Translations under genes and position numbers: made by a program | NCBI GenBank assembly: GCA_943787535.1 | Contig: CALSMU010000019.1 | Span: 48,964 to 112,963, forward strand | DNA length: 64,000 nucleotides | Direction: 5' to 3' | DNA from: an uncultured Flavobacteriales bacterium | GTDB taxonomy: Bacteria > Bacteroidota > Bacteroidia > Flavobacteriales_D > Parvicellaceae | Notes under the pieces: generated by a model | The model's input: the letters and a program-made list of their open reading frames with translations, nothing else | Databases searched by the model: none | What the model was told of the DNA's origin: nothing | In this document: piece by piece, positions 56,831-64,000 of the stretch | Layout of the letters: each line of letters starts with the position of its first letter | How positions within the stretch are numbered: position 1 is the stretch's first letter

Positions 56831-57874
56831 ATGAAAGCATCTTTAGTCTTATTCTTTGTAGTTTTTTTAAGCTTAATTAGTCGATCTCAGCTTTATGTTT
56901 ATCAGGAAGAGGGCAAATATGGTTATCGATCTGGTTTAGGAAAAATTGTTATTCCAGCAAAATTCGACACAGCTTATGATTTTAAGTTTGGTAGAGGATA
57001 CATAATTCAGGGAGGAAAGAAAGGTGTAATTAATCATAAAGGTGAATTCATTTTTGCTCCAACTTATTCATATCTTCAAGCTTTTGATAATAAAGGGCTT
57101 CGTGCTAATGCCTATGTTGTTGGCGATGGTAATAAAAAGGGGTTAATTAGTAAGAATGACTATTTGCTAATTCCGTTAAAATATGACACTGTTTATTGGA
57201 GTAAAGTGCCTTTTCATTATTTCGTATATAGTAAAAAGAAAAAAACCGAACTAATTCGAGTAACAAAAAACTTGGATAGCGCTTATGTTGCTATTTCAGG
57301 AAAGTTTGATTCAATTAATGTTGTGAGTACAGGCAGCTCCGGGTTAGTAGACAAATATTACAAAGCATTTTCCAAGAAGAAGTCAACAGTTTTTAATTCA
57401 AGTTTTGTTGTTGTTGATGAAAAGGCTATTGCAGATTCAAAAAAGAAATATAAAATTGAAATAGCAAGAAAGAACAAGGAACGCGAAGAAATGATAAATA
57501 ATAAAATTCATATCCTTGATATGTCCACCATGGAAAGTAGCGAAAAGGAAATTGAAATTTATGATTTTGTTGATAAGCAACCTGAATTCCCAAAGGGAGG
57601 GCATGAGCTTGTAACTTATTTGGCGAAGAATATTAAGTACCCTGAAAACTCTAGAAATAAGTTCGTCCAAGGGCGAGTTTTTTTGAGAGTTGTTGTCAAA
57701 AAAACTGGGGAAATTGCTGATCCAAAAGTAATGAAAGGAATTAATAAAGAACTTGATGAAGAGGCAAAAAGAGTTATTCTTTCAATGCCAAACTGGATAC
57801 CTGGTGAACTAAAGGGAGAAAAAGTAGATTGTTACATTTCTTTACCAGTATTGTTCAAAATACCTCTTGAATAG
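56831..57874 (+). CDS. WG-repeat protein with C-terminal TonB domain
   Basis: A 347-residue protein. The signal-peptide-like N-terminus (about 1-19) is followed by WG-type repeats (GKYGYRSGLGKIVIPAKFD, then KKGVINHKGEFIFAPTY), and a Lys-rich linker (about 200-225), then a C-terminal TonB-type domain (about 255-347): FPKGGHELVTYLAKNIKYPE, then GRVFLRVVV and the end 'LPVLFKI'. There is no typical membrane anchor plus proline-rich linker as in an energy-transducing TonB, so it probably is a periplasmic or outer-membrane protein with a TonB-like fold. A separate promoter (56783-56811) drives it. Confidence 0.85.
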   Translation: MKASLVLFFVVFLSLISRSQLYVYQEEGKYGYRSGLGKIVIPAKFDTAYDFKFGRGYIIQGGKKGVINHKGEFIFAPTYSYLQAFDNKGLRANAYVVGDGNKKGLISKNDYLLIPLKYDTVYWSKVPFHYFVYSKKKKTELIRVTKNLDSAYVAISGKFDSINVVSTGSSGLVDKYYKAFSKKKSTVFNSSFVVVDEKAIADSKKKYKIEIARKNKEREEMINNKIHILDMSTMESSEKEIEIYDFVDKQPEFPKGGHELVTYLAKNIKYPENSRNKFVQGRVFLRVVVKKTGEIADPKVMKGINKELDEEAKRVILSMPNWIPGELKGEKVDCYISLPVLFKIPLE

Positions 57875-58014
57875 GTTAAATATAGGGTTAATTATACCTA
57901 ACTGTTCAGTGGAGTTTAGTATAAAATTTAGAGATGGTTTCTGTCGGTTGTTTTATCCGGCTTAAGTGTACTATTTTTTTAATTACATTTATAGCACGAA
58001 AAATCTCTATCCAC

Positions 58015-61000
58015 ATGAAATATTTTTTAACACTGCTCATATTTTTAATTGCAGGCTTCAGTTTTTCTCAGAAAAGAGGGGCTGCTCAAGGACAGCTTCT
58101 GCGTGAAGCTCCTAATTGGGCTAAACTTATGTACGCAGAATCACCTAATGTTTACAATGTCGATAAAGCCTACACGGCATATTATAAAAACCATCCCTTC
58201 AAGAAATCGTACCATACACAGTATTATAAATATTGGAGAAGAAATATAGATCTGCGCTTAAAATCAGATGGGTCCATATCTAATGATGAGCCATCTTCTT
58301 ATATTGAAGGCCTTTCGAGTCAAAACAAAAGTTTAGAGAAATCCGGATCATGGTCGTTGATTGGCCCAATACAAATGCAAAATTCAAACGGCGACGTCAT
58401 AGCTCAGCAGACAAATGTGTACAGTTTAGCACAAGGAATTTCTAATCCTCTCGTCATGTTTTGTGGAACGGAAAATGGAGAGATATATAAGAGTATAGAT
58501 GGAGGAGAAATTTGGAGTAATGTTTCTTATGAAATATTTGTTCCAACAGGATTATTCTCTGCCGGGGTGACTGCTTTGGCGGTAGATCCAAGTGATGCTG
58601 ATATCGTTTATGCCGGATCAGGAGATGTTTTATTCAAAACCATCGATGGTGGTTCCAATTGGACAATTGCATATTCAACACCAGTATTGGATGCGAACGA
58701 AATTATTGTTAGCGAATCGAATCCGAACATTGTAATGATTGCTGGAGCAACTGGATTTCATCGAAGTACGGATGCAGGAGCCACTTGGGTAGAAATGTAT
58801 ACAGATGCTTCTTACGACATCAAGGCAAACCCACAAAATCCTAATACGCTTTATTTAATAAAAGAAAACGGTCCTGCTAAGTTGGCGGAATTTTGGAGGT
58901 CTTATGATGCTGGACAAAGTTTTCAAATACAGACTTCTGGCTGGTATACTTCAAGCGATCCTGATCGAAATTGCGGAGGGGCTCGAATTGCTGTGTCTCC
59001 AGCAGATACCAACAGGGTGTATGCTTATCTTATCGGCGAGTCTAAAACTGATGATGCAGGATATATTGGAGTTTATCGAAGCAATGATGGTGGAACAACT
59101 TGGACACTACCAAACGGTCCAGATGGAGGACCTTATACTGCAGCGCATCCTAATTTGGCGATAGGTACTAGTACTTGGGTGTATCATCAAGGCTTTTATA
59201 ACTGTGCTTTTATGGCGTCTAGCACAAATGCAGATGAAATTCTAATCGGAGGCCTTAATTTATGGCGTTCGAATGATGGAGGAGCAACTTTCGAATGCGT
59301 GAACGGCTATGAATGCTCCAATTATTCAATGCACGTAGATATGCAAGATTTCAGAGTTTTTGGAAATGAATACTGGGTTTCAACAGATGGAGGGATTTAT
59401 AAATCACTAGATTTTTTTAACACTCAACCTGAAGTTAAAATGTATGGTGTTCATGGTGCAGATTATTGGGGATTCGGACAGGGTTGGAACGAAGACGTGC
59501 TCATCGGTGGGTTGTACCACAATGGAAACCCGACTTATTATGAAAATTATCCTGCAGGTGAATTTCTTAACATTGGCGGAGGAGAAGCACCAACTGGATA
59601 TGTAAGCCCTGAGGCAGGAAGACGGGTTTATACCTCTGATGTAGGAAGCAAGTATTTGCCCTTAAATATTGGTGACCCTGTTGCTAACGCTTCTATGGGA
59701 ATGGCTCCAAATGAAAGCTATTGGGCCGCTAATTCTAGCGAAATGGTTTTTCACCCGAATTGTTATAACATTGTTTTTCTCGGAAACGAAAACAAGTTGT
59801 ATAAAAGTGAGGATGCAGGAGCGTCTTATTCTGAATGGGCTTCCTTTGGCAGTATTGATGACAAGGTTCAAGCAATTGAAATCTCTAGAAGTAATCCTTC
59901 TGTGATGTATGTGCAAATTAACCCTTCGACAGGGTCGGTTGGGAGACTTTATCGAAGTAATGATTCAGGACTTACGTGGAATCAATTAACCATTCCATCC
60001 GGATCGAGTAAGCAGATGTTATTAACCATGAACCCCAATGACGCAGATGAACTTTGGATGGCTTACCACAACGGAAGCAATGGATTTAAGATATGGCACA
60101 CCAATGATGGAGGAGTGACTTGGACCAATAGAACTACAGCCACGTTAAATGGAGAATATCCTTGCAGTATTTTCCATGTAGGAAATACAGATGGCGGAGT
60201 CTATCTCTGTTCGCAAAACACCGTTTATTATCGCAACAATGTAATGACCGATTGGGTAATAGATAATGCTGGCCTGCCTGCGGTTTTTTACACGAATAAA
60301 GCCAAGCCTTTTTACCGCGACAGTAAAATTAGATCAGCGTCTTATGGCAAAGGGATTTGGGAAAGTCCATTTTATGAAGCTCCATCAGGTCCAGTTGCTA
60401 CTGCAATGGTAGATCATTTTGAAAAATGGTGTGAAAGCGATTTGTTTTATTTTGATGATTATTCCATGCTCGATCATAATGGAGCAAGTTGGAACTGGAC
60501 TTTTCCAACCGGCACTCCAAGCACCTCAAGCGCTCGAAACCCATCGGTTGTTTTTAATGGTTTAGGACAGCATTTAGCAATTTTAGAAGTTACGGATATC
60601 AATTCTGTAAGCGATGTAGACAGCATATATGTGTCACTCACCGGAGCTACTGCAAATGATATTCAAGAAGGTTTTGAAAATGCTTTTCCTCCAGCAGGTT
60701 GGCAAACCGCTACTACAGGTAACTTAAGTTGGGGACATGCAACTGCGGTAGGCGGCTATGGCACCTCTGCCAATTCTATGGTGGCCGATAATTATAATGT
60801 AGATGGAGGAGGTACAACTTGCGATATGATTGCTGCGATTGATCTTTCTGCAGTGAATAGTAGCTGGCTAACTTTTGATGTGGCATATGCACGTTATAGT
60901 GGGGCATATTTGGATAGTCTTGAAGTATTGGTTTCTGCCGATTGCGGAAACACCTGGAATACCGTTTATTTTAAGGGGGATACTGATTTGGCAACAGCTC

Positions 61001-61443
61001 CAGATTTCTCAAGCGCACCCTTTGTGCCAATGGCCTCAGAATGGAGAACAGATTCCATAGATATGACGAGCTATCTAGGAGCAGATTTTTTAAGTATCGC
61101 ATTTAGAAATCACGGTAATTGGTCGCAAATGCTTTATGTCGATAACATCAATCTTGGAGATCAAGCTGTCGCAATGGAGGCTTCTCCTTTGAAAGAATGG
61201 ATTTCTTGTTACCCGAATCCAGTTGCTGTAAATGGCCAGTTGAAAATCTCATCATCTACCGATGCACCTTTAGAATTCTCCCTTTTTAATTTAAGTGGAA
61301 AACTTATTTCTCATCAGTTTATAAATGGAAACGACCTCATAAATATAGGCAAGCTTCAGTTGAGCATGGGTACTTATTTATATCATGTAAAAGGAAATAG
61401 CATCATGCGCAATGGAAAATTGACTGTTGTGAAAACGCGTTAG
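58015..61443 (+). CDS. T9SS type-A cargo protein with sortilin/BNR repeats
   Basis: About 1142 residues from ATG 58015, which gives the signal peptide MKYFLTLLIFLIAGFSFSQ; an upstream in-frame start exists at 57934 but lacks a signal. The body contains at least eight Asp-box/BNR-like motifs (e.g. SIDGGEIW, TIDGGSNW, STDAGATW, SNDGGTTW, TNDGGVTW), the pattern of VPS10/sortilin-like beta-propellers. A PKD-like domain and a jelly-roll-like module follow, and the last about 80 residues are a type-A Por secretion tail (SCYPNPVAVNGQLKI). It would be exported by the type IX system and anchored on the surface. Such proteins may be glycan-active or adhesive; no catalytic residues are assignable. Confidence 0.9.
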   Translation: MKYFLTLLIFLIAGFSFSQKRGAAQGQLLREAPNWAKLMYAESPNVYNVDKAYTAYYKNHPFKKSYHTQYYKYWRRNIDLRLKSDGSISNDEPSSYIEGLSSQNKSLEKSGSWSLIGPIQMQNSNGDVIAQQTNVYSLAQGISNPLVMFCGTENGEIYKSIDGGEIWSNVSYEIFVPTGLFSAGVTALAVDPSDADIVYAGSGDVLFKTIDGGSNWTIAYSTPVLDANEIIVSESNPNIVMIAGATGFHRSTDAGATWVEMYTDASYDIKANPQNPNTLYLIKENGPAKLAEFWRSYDAGQSFQIQTSGWYTSSDPDRNCGGARIAVSPADTNRVYAYLIGESKTDDAGYIGVYRSNDGGTTWTLPNGPDGGPYTAAHPNLAIGTSTWVYHQGFYNCAFMASSTNADEILIGGLNLWRSNDGGATFECVNGYECSNYSMHVDMQDFRVFGNEYWVSTDGGIYKSLDFFNTQPEVKMYGVHGADYWGFGQGWNEDVLIGGLYHNGNPTYYENYPAGEFLNIGGGEAPTGYVSPEAGRRVYTSDVGSKYLPLNIGDPVANASMGMAPNESYWAANSSEMVFHPNCYNIVFLGNENKLYKSEDAGASYSEWASFGSIDDKVQAIEISRSNPSVMYVQINPSTGSVGRLYRSNDSGLTWNQLTIPSGSSKQMLLTMNPNDADELWMAYHNGSNGFKIWHTNDGGVTWTNRTTATLNGEYPCSIFHVGNTDGGVYLCSQNTVYYRNNVMTDWVIDNAGLPAVFYTNKAKPFYRDSKIRSASYGKGIWESPFYEAPSGPVATAMVDHFEKWCESDLFYFDDYSMLDHNGASWNWTFPTGTPSTSSARNPSVVFNGLGQHLAILEVTDINSVSDVDSIYVSLTGATANDIQEGFENAFPPAGWQTATTGNLSWGHATAVGGYGTSANSMVADNYNVDGGGTTCDMIAAIDLSAVNSSWLTFDVAYARYSGAYLDSLEVLVSADCGNTWNTVYFKGDTDLATAPDFSSAPFVPMASEWRTDSIDMTSYLGADFLSIAFRNHGNWSQMLYVDNINLGDQAVAMEASPLKEWISCYPNPVAVNGQLKISSSTDAPLEFSLFNLSGKLISHQFINGNDLINIGKLQLSMGTYLYHVKGNSIMRNGKLTVVKTR

Positions 61444-61579
61444 TAAATAGGGCTTATGCTTCTGGCGGGTCCTATTTTAAACAAGCTAAAAGTTCGCATA
61501 TATGTATTCAATATCCTCCTTATTAATTGACATTAATAAATACACCAATAGCAGCGCAATGCAAAATTTCCCAAGAACA

Positions 61580-62713
61580 CTAAAGACTTTCTTTTTCATA
61601 CAATTGACTTTTAATTTTTCGGTATATCAGAAATGCCCCGTAACTTGAATGGTGTTGATGATCATTAAATGCACCAACAACATTTGATATGTCCGTAGCA
61701 TCAATAAATTCAGCGTTATAATCGGTTAATAGTTGCTTGATATTTTGAACTGTGCTGTTATAATTTCCAATACTCTTAGGATCATACTGAGTTATAAACC
61801 TTTCATTGTAAGGCCCTACAATAAAGGTTACTTTGATGCCTAAACTTTCACATAATTTTATAAATGAAGTTAATTCTTCATATCTATAGTTACTTGCTTT
61901 ATCTATCGGCTTGAACCAGCTTTTATTAGTAAAACTTTTTAATATGTTCCAATTTGTATCAATTGATTCTAAGTTAGGCTTACCATATAGAGGGTCGCTT
62001 GTGTAGTCGACTTTTGAGGAAGAAAGAAAACGAAATTGTGTTGAATAATCTTCTGGAGAAATGCTATAGCGCAGCTTGTGGAAATAATTTCTTCTTGCTG
62101 AACGAATCACTTGCTCCATATACTGCGCACTTTTCTCAAACCAATTCAATTTATCAGTATATGCCATTATTGGTGTCAAAAAAGCCTTTTCTTCTTTTGG
62201 CGATAAATCAAAACCGCCGCACACTTTATAATTACTGTATCTGTTCCAATATTCTACACTTACATCGCAAAGATCTGTTCTCCAATAAACCGGATTTATG
62301 AAGTAAATTATTTTCAATGAATCAACCTCAGCTTGATGGTGCAGCAAAAGCGGGATATGTATTCCGCACGTTCTTCCCGCTCCAGCTAATAGCGAGAATT
62401 TATTGCCTTTAATATCTTTATCATTGTTTAGGAAGTCGTAGTAGTTTCCGCCTTTTAAAGTGGTGGTTTCCGAGGTTCCTAAGACTAAAAATCCGTTATT
62501 GTTTTTAATTGATTGATAAAAGTCTGCCAATTCCGTATGGTCATTATACTTGGTGCTGAAACCATTTAACGTATAGATTTGTTTTTTAATATTTCCAGAT
62601 TTAATATCCGGAATGAAATAACCGATTATTAAAATCACCAAGCCACAAATAACAATGAAAACACCGTTTTTTGTTAAGGTTTTAGTTTTATAAATTGATC
62701 GAATCAAATTCAT
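61580..62713 (-). CDS. DltD-like SGNH-type protein
   Basis: A 377-residue protein with one N-terminal membrane helix (about 17-33) and an extracytoplasmic SGNH-hydrolase-like domain. The nucleophile is Ser81 in LGTSETT, and a C-terminal Asp351-x-x-His354 (DHQH) completes the SGNH signature seen in DltD and AlgJ/AlgX-like proteins. It overlaps the MBOAT gene upstream by 4 bp (ATGA), so they are coupled. In Gram-negatives such pairs acylate extracellular polysaccharides; the acceptor here is unknown, since no polysaccharide-synthesis gene is in the window next to them. Confidence 0.78.
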   Translation of the reverse strand: MNLIRSIYKTKTLTKNGVFIVICGLVILIIGYFIPDIKSGNIKKQIYTLNGFSTKYNDHTELADFYQSIKNNNGFLVLGTSETTTLKGGNYYDFLNNDKDIKGNKFSLLAGAGRTCGIHIPLLLHHQAEVDSLKIIYFINPVYWRTDLCDVSVEYWNRYSNYKVCGGFDLSPKEEKAFLTPIMAYTDKLNWFEKSAQYMEQVIRSARRNYFHKLRYSISPEDYSTQFRFLSSSKVDYTSDPLYGKPNLESIDTNWNILKSFTNKSWFKPIDKASNYRYEELTSFIKLCESLGIKVTFIVGPYNERFITQYDPKSIGNYNSTVQNIKQLLTDYNAEFIDATDISNVVGAFNDHQHHSSYGAFLIYRKIKSQLYEKESL

Positions 62714-63915
62714 GTTATCAAGTTATAAAGAGTTATTAATTGTTCTTCGGAGTAATTAAAAAAGATCCAGCCTATTGTTACATATATAAAGGTTAAAAGA
62801 ATACTAACAAATGCGTACGAAGGTTTATTGCTAAAAGGCATTCTGGGTTTTATTTTCACAGTCCAAATTTTATTGATCGCCAATCCTACTCCATGCCATA
62901 ATCCCCAATACAGAAAATTGATTTTGTCACCATGCCATAGCCCACATATTATAAAGGTTGTTAGGTAGCAAAGCACAGTAACTAATAGTCTGTGTTTTGG
63001 GTTAATTACTCTATTGTAGAGTATGATGGTGGGTTTAAAAACATATAGTTTTAAAAACAGAGAGAATGTAATGTGCCAGCGTTTCCAGAACTCCGAAAGA
63101 TTTTGTGATACATATGGATTGTTGAAATTTTCGGGGGTTTTAATTCCTATCAAATATGCTGATCCAATCGCAATATCGCTATAACCAGAAAAATCAAGGT
63201 AGATATATGCCGAATAGGCAAGTAAACTAATAAGAATAGCTAATGTTGGTGAAAAATTAGCGGTTAGCGTTGTATAATCGGTAGCATAATGAATGATATA
63301 AGGGACAATTCCAATTGTTTTTACAGCCCCCATAAATATGCGTGTGACGCCTGCAAAAAATAAAGACCGGTGATATTTTAATTTATTATTACCTATCCAA
63401 AAACTGAAATTGTTGTAGGTGTCTATTGGACCAGCAATTATGGAAGGAAAAAAGAAAATATAATTTAAAAAAGTAATGAAATTGGACCTGTGAATTTTAT
63501 TTTTATACGACTCTACCAGATAATGAACTAACCGGAAAAGGATATAGGATAAGCCTAATTTTTCAACTGAAAGAATAGGAGCATTCAAAAATGAAAATAT
63601 TCCCTTAGCTAAGCATTCTTGAATGTATGTGTAATTTCGGATTGAGAACAGAACAATGATTAAGGTGAGTGATGTGAACAAGAGCACTCGGGAGTTTTTG
63701 TTTTGCAATACTTTACCTATTAGGAAAACAAGTAAACATAACACTGCAATTACTATTAGAGTGTGCTCTTTAACAAGTGTTAATAGAATAAACAAATTAC
63801 CAGCAAGCACGATGATGTTTCTGAGAACTATGCTTTTAGAAACAAATTTAACCGCATTGTAAACCAACACGAAAGTAATAAAGCAGATAAATATTGAATA
63901 GTTATTAAATAGCAT
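62710..63915 (-). CDS. MBOAT-family membrane acyltransferase (DltB/AlgI-like)
   Basis: A 401-residue polytopic inner-membrane protein with about ten or more helices. The MBOAT hallmark segments are present: the DFSGYSDIAIG motif, 'FWKRWHITFSLFLK', and the GLWHGDKINFLYWGLWHG stretch that includes the catalytic-type His. This is the DltB/AlgI-like branch that passes acyl groups to an extracytoplasmic acceptor via the coupled DltD-like protein. The gene is upstream of its partner with a 4-bp overlap. The gene further upstream is not resolved: its end lies beyond or at the right edge of the window. Confidence 0.92.
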   Translation of the reverse strand: MLFNNYSIFICFITFVLVYNAVKFVSKSIVLRNIIVLAGNLFILLTLVKEHTLIVIAVLCLLVFLIGKVLQNKNSRVLLFTSLTLIIVLFSIRNYTYIQECLAKGIFSFLNAPILSVEKLGLSYILFRLVHYLVESYKNKIHRSNFITFLNYIFFFPSIIAGPIDTYNNFSFWIGNNKLKYHRSLFFAGVTRIFMGAVKTIGIVPYIIHYATDYTTLTANFSPTLAILISLLAYSAYIYLDFSGYSDIAIGSAYLIGIKTPENFNNPYVSQNLSEFWKRWHITFSLFLKLYVFKPTIILYNRVINPKHRLLVTVLCYLTTFIICGLWHGDKINFLYWGLWHGVGLAINKIWTVKIKPRMPFSNKPSYAFVSILLTFIYVTIGWIFFNYSEEQLITLYNLIT

Positions 63916-64000
63916 TTACTGTTGCTTCATTTTTTGGCAATTTATTTTCTTTGTGAAACTCCCCTAAGTATTTATTTAAAGTCATAACATTAATTGTTCA

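Noticed and set aside
58006..58014. CTATCCACA, close to a DnaA box, just before a T9SS gene
   Set aside because: A single copy with one mismatch and no cluster; no support for an origin at this point.
63905..63985. A 26-codon minus-strand frame overlapping the start of the MBOAT gene, possibly the end of an upstream gene
   Set aside because: The frame is closed by a TGA at the window edge (63998-64000), so it is not a continuing gene, and it is too short to support as a protein.

Overview
This 64 kb window is a gene-dense, AT-rich stretch of a Bacteroidota chromosome, most probably a marine-type member of the class Flavobacteriia. The evidence is the set of lineage-typical families: type IX secretion (T9SS) cargo proteins with 'SPNGDG'-type and Por-secretion tails, a PorP/SprF protein, TonB-dependent receptors with CarboxypepD-regulatory-like N-termini, DUF4249, DUF4175, DUF2141, DUF4412, YwqK, LytTR regulators, and -7 promoter boxes of the TAnnTTTG type. 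I saw no rRNA, tRNA, CRISPR array, insertion sequence or phage gene. The exact genus cannot be read from the sequence.

Layout. 1-5.8 kb (+): the 3' part of a class A penicillin-binding protein, the two subunits of a 3-oxoacid CoA-transferase, a polytopic membrane protein and a polyprenyl-phosphate sugar synthase-like GT2 enzyme. 5.9-11.4 kb (-): a LytTR response regulator overlapping a TPR hybrid histidine kinase, then hemN and queD. 11.7-19.5 kb (+): the cluster DUF4175 protein / HATPase / ybeY / mnmG / methyltransferase / DUF2141, with two parS-like centromere sites flanking mnmG. 19.5-29.9 kb: gpsA, a lipoprotein, a LytTR regulator broken by an in-frame stop, a TonB receptor, a TPMT-like methyltransferase, metG, an LD-carboxypeptidase and a DUF4412 protein. 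30-35.2 kb: yraN and an RsuA-family pseudouridine synthase, convergent with acpP-fabF-rnc; purN and marC diverge from acpP. 35.3-39.7 kb (+): a TonB receptor/DUF4249 pair, a SiaC-like protein and a voltage-gated K+ channel. 39.8-53.9 kb is rich in surface proteins: a 0.9k-residue T9SS cargo, M17 aminopeptidase and pdxA, a 1793-residue mosaic of barrel, 12 Ig-like repeats and an Ala/Lys stalk, then a cargo/SprF pair and a YwqK protein. 54.2-64 kb: a nitrilase-family amidase, a SulP transporter split by a frameshift, a WG-repeat/TonB fusion, a sortilin-like T9SS protein, and a DltD/MBOAT pair on the minus strand.

Most of the window is core metabolism and translation plus envelope biology. The main points of interest are the parS pair around mnmG (one site supplies the start codon of the next gene), two genes broken by a single lesion each (SulP at CTT-A, LytTR at an in-frame TAA), the giant 12-repeat protein with its 48-bp tandem DNA repeat, and several small zinc-ribbon or domain fusions. 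I found no convincing new defence or mobile system.
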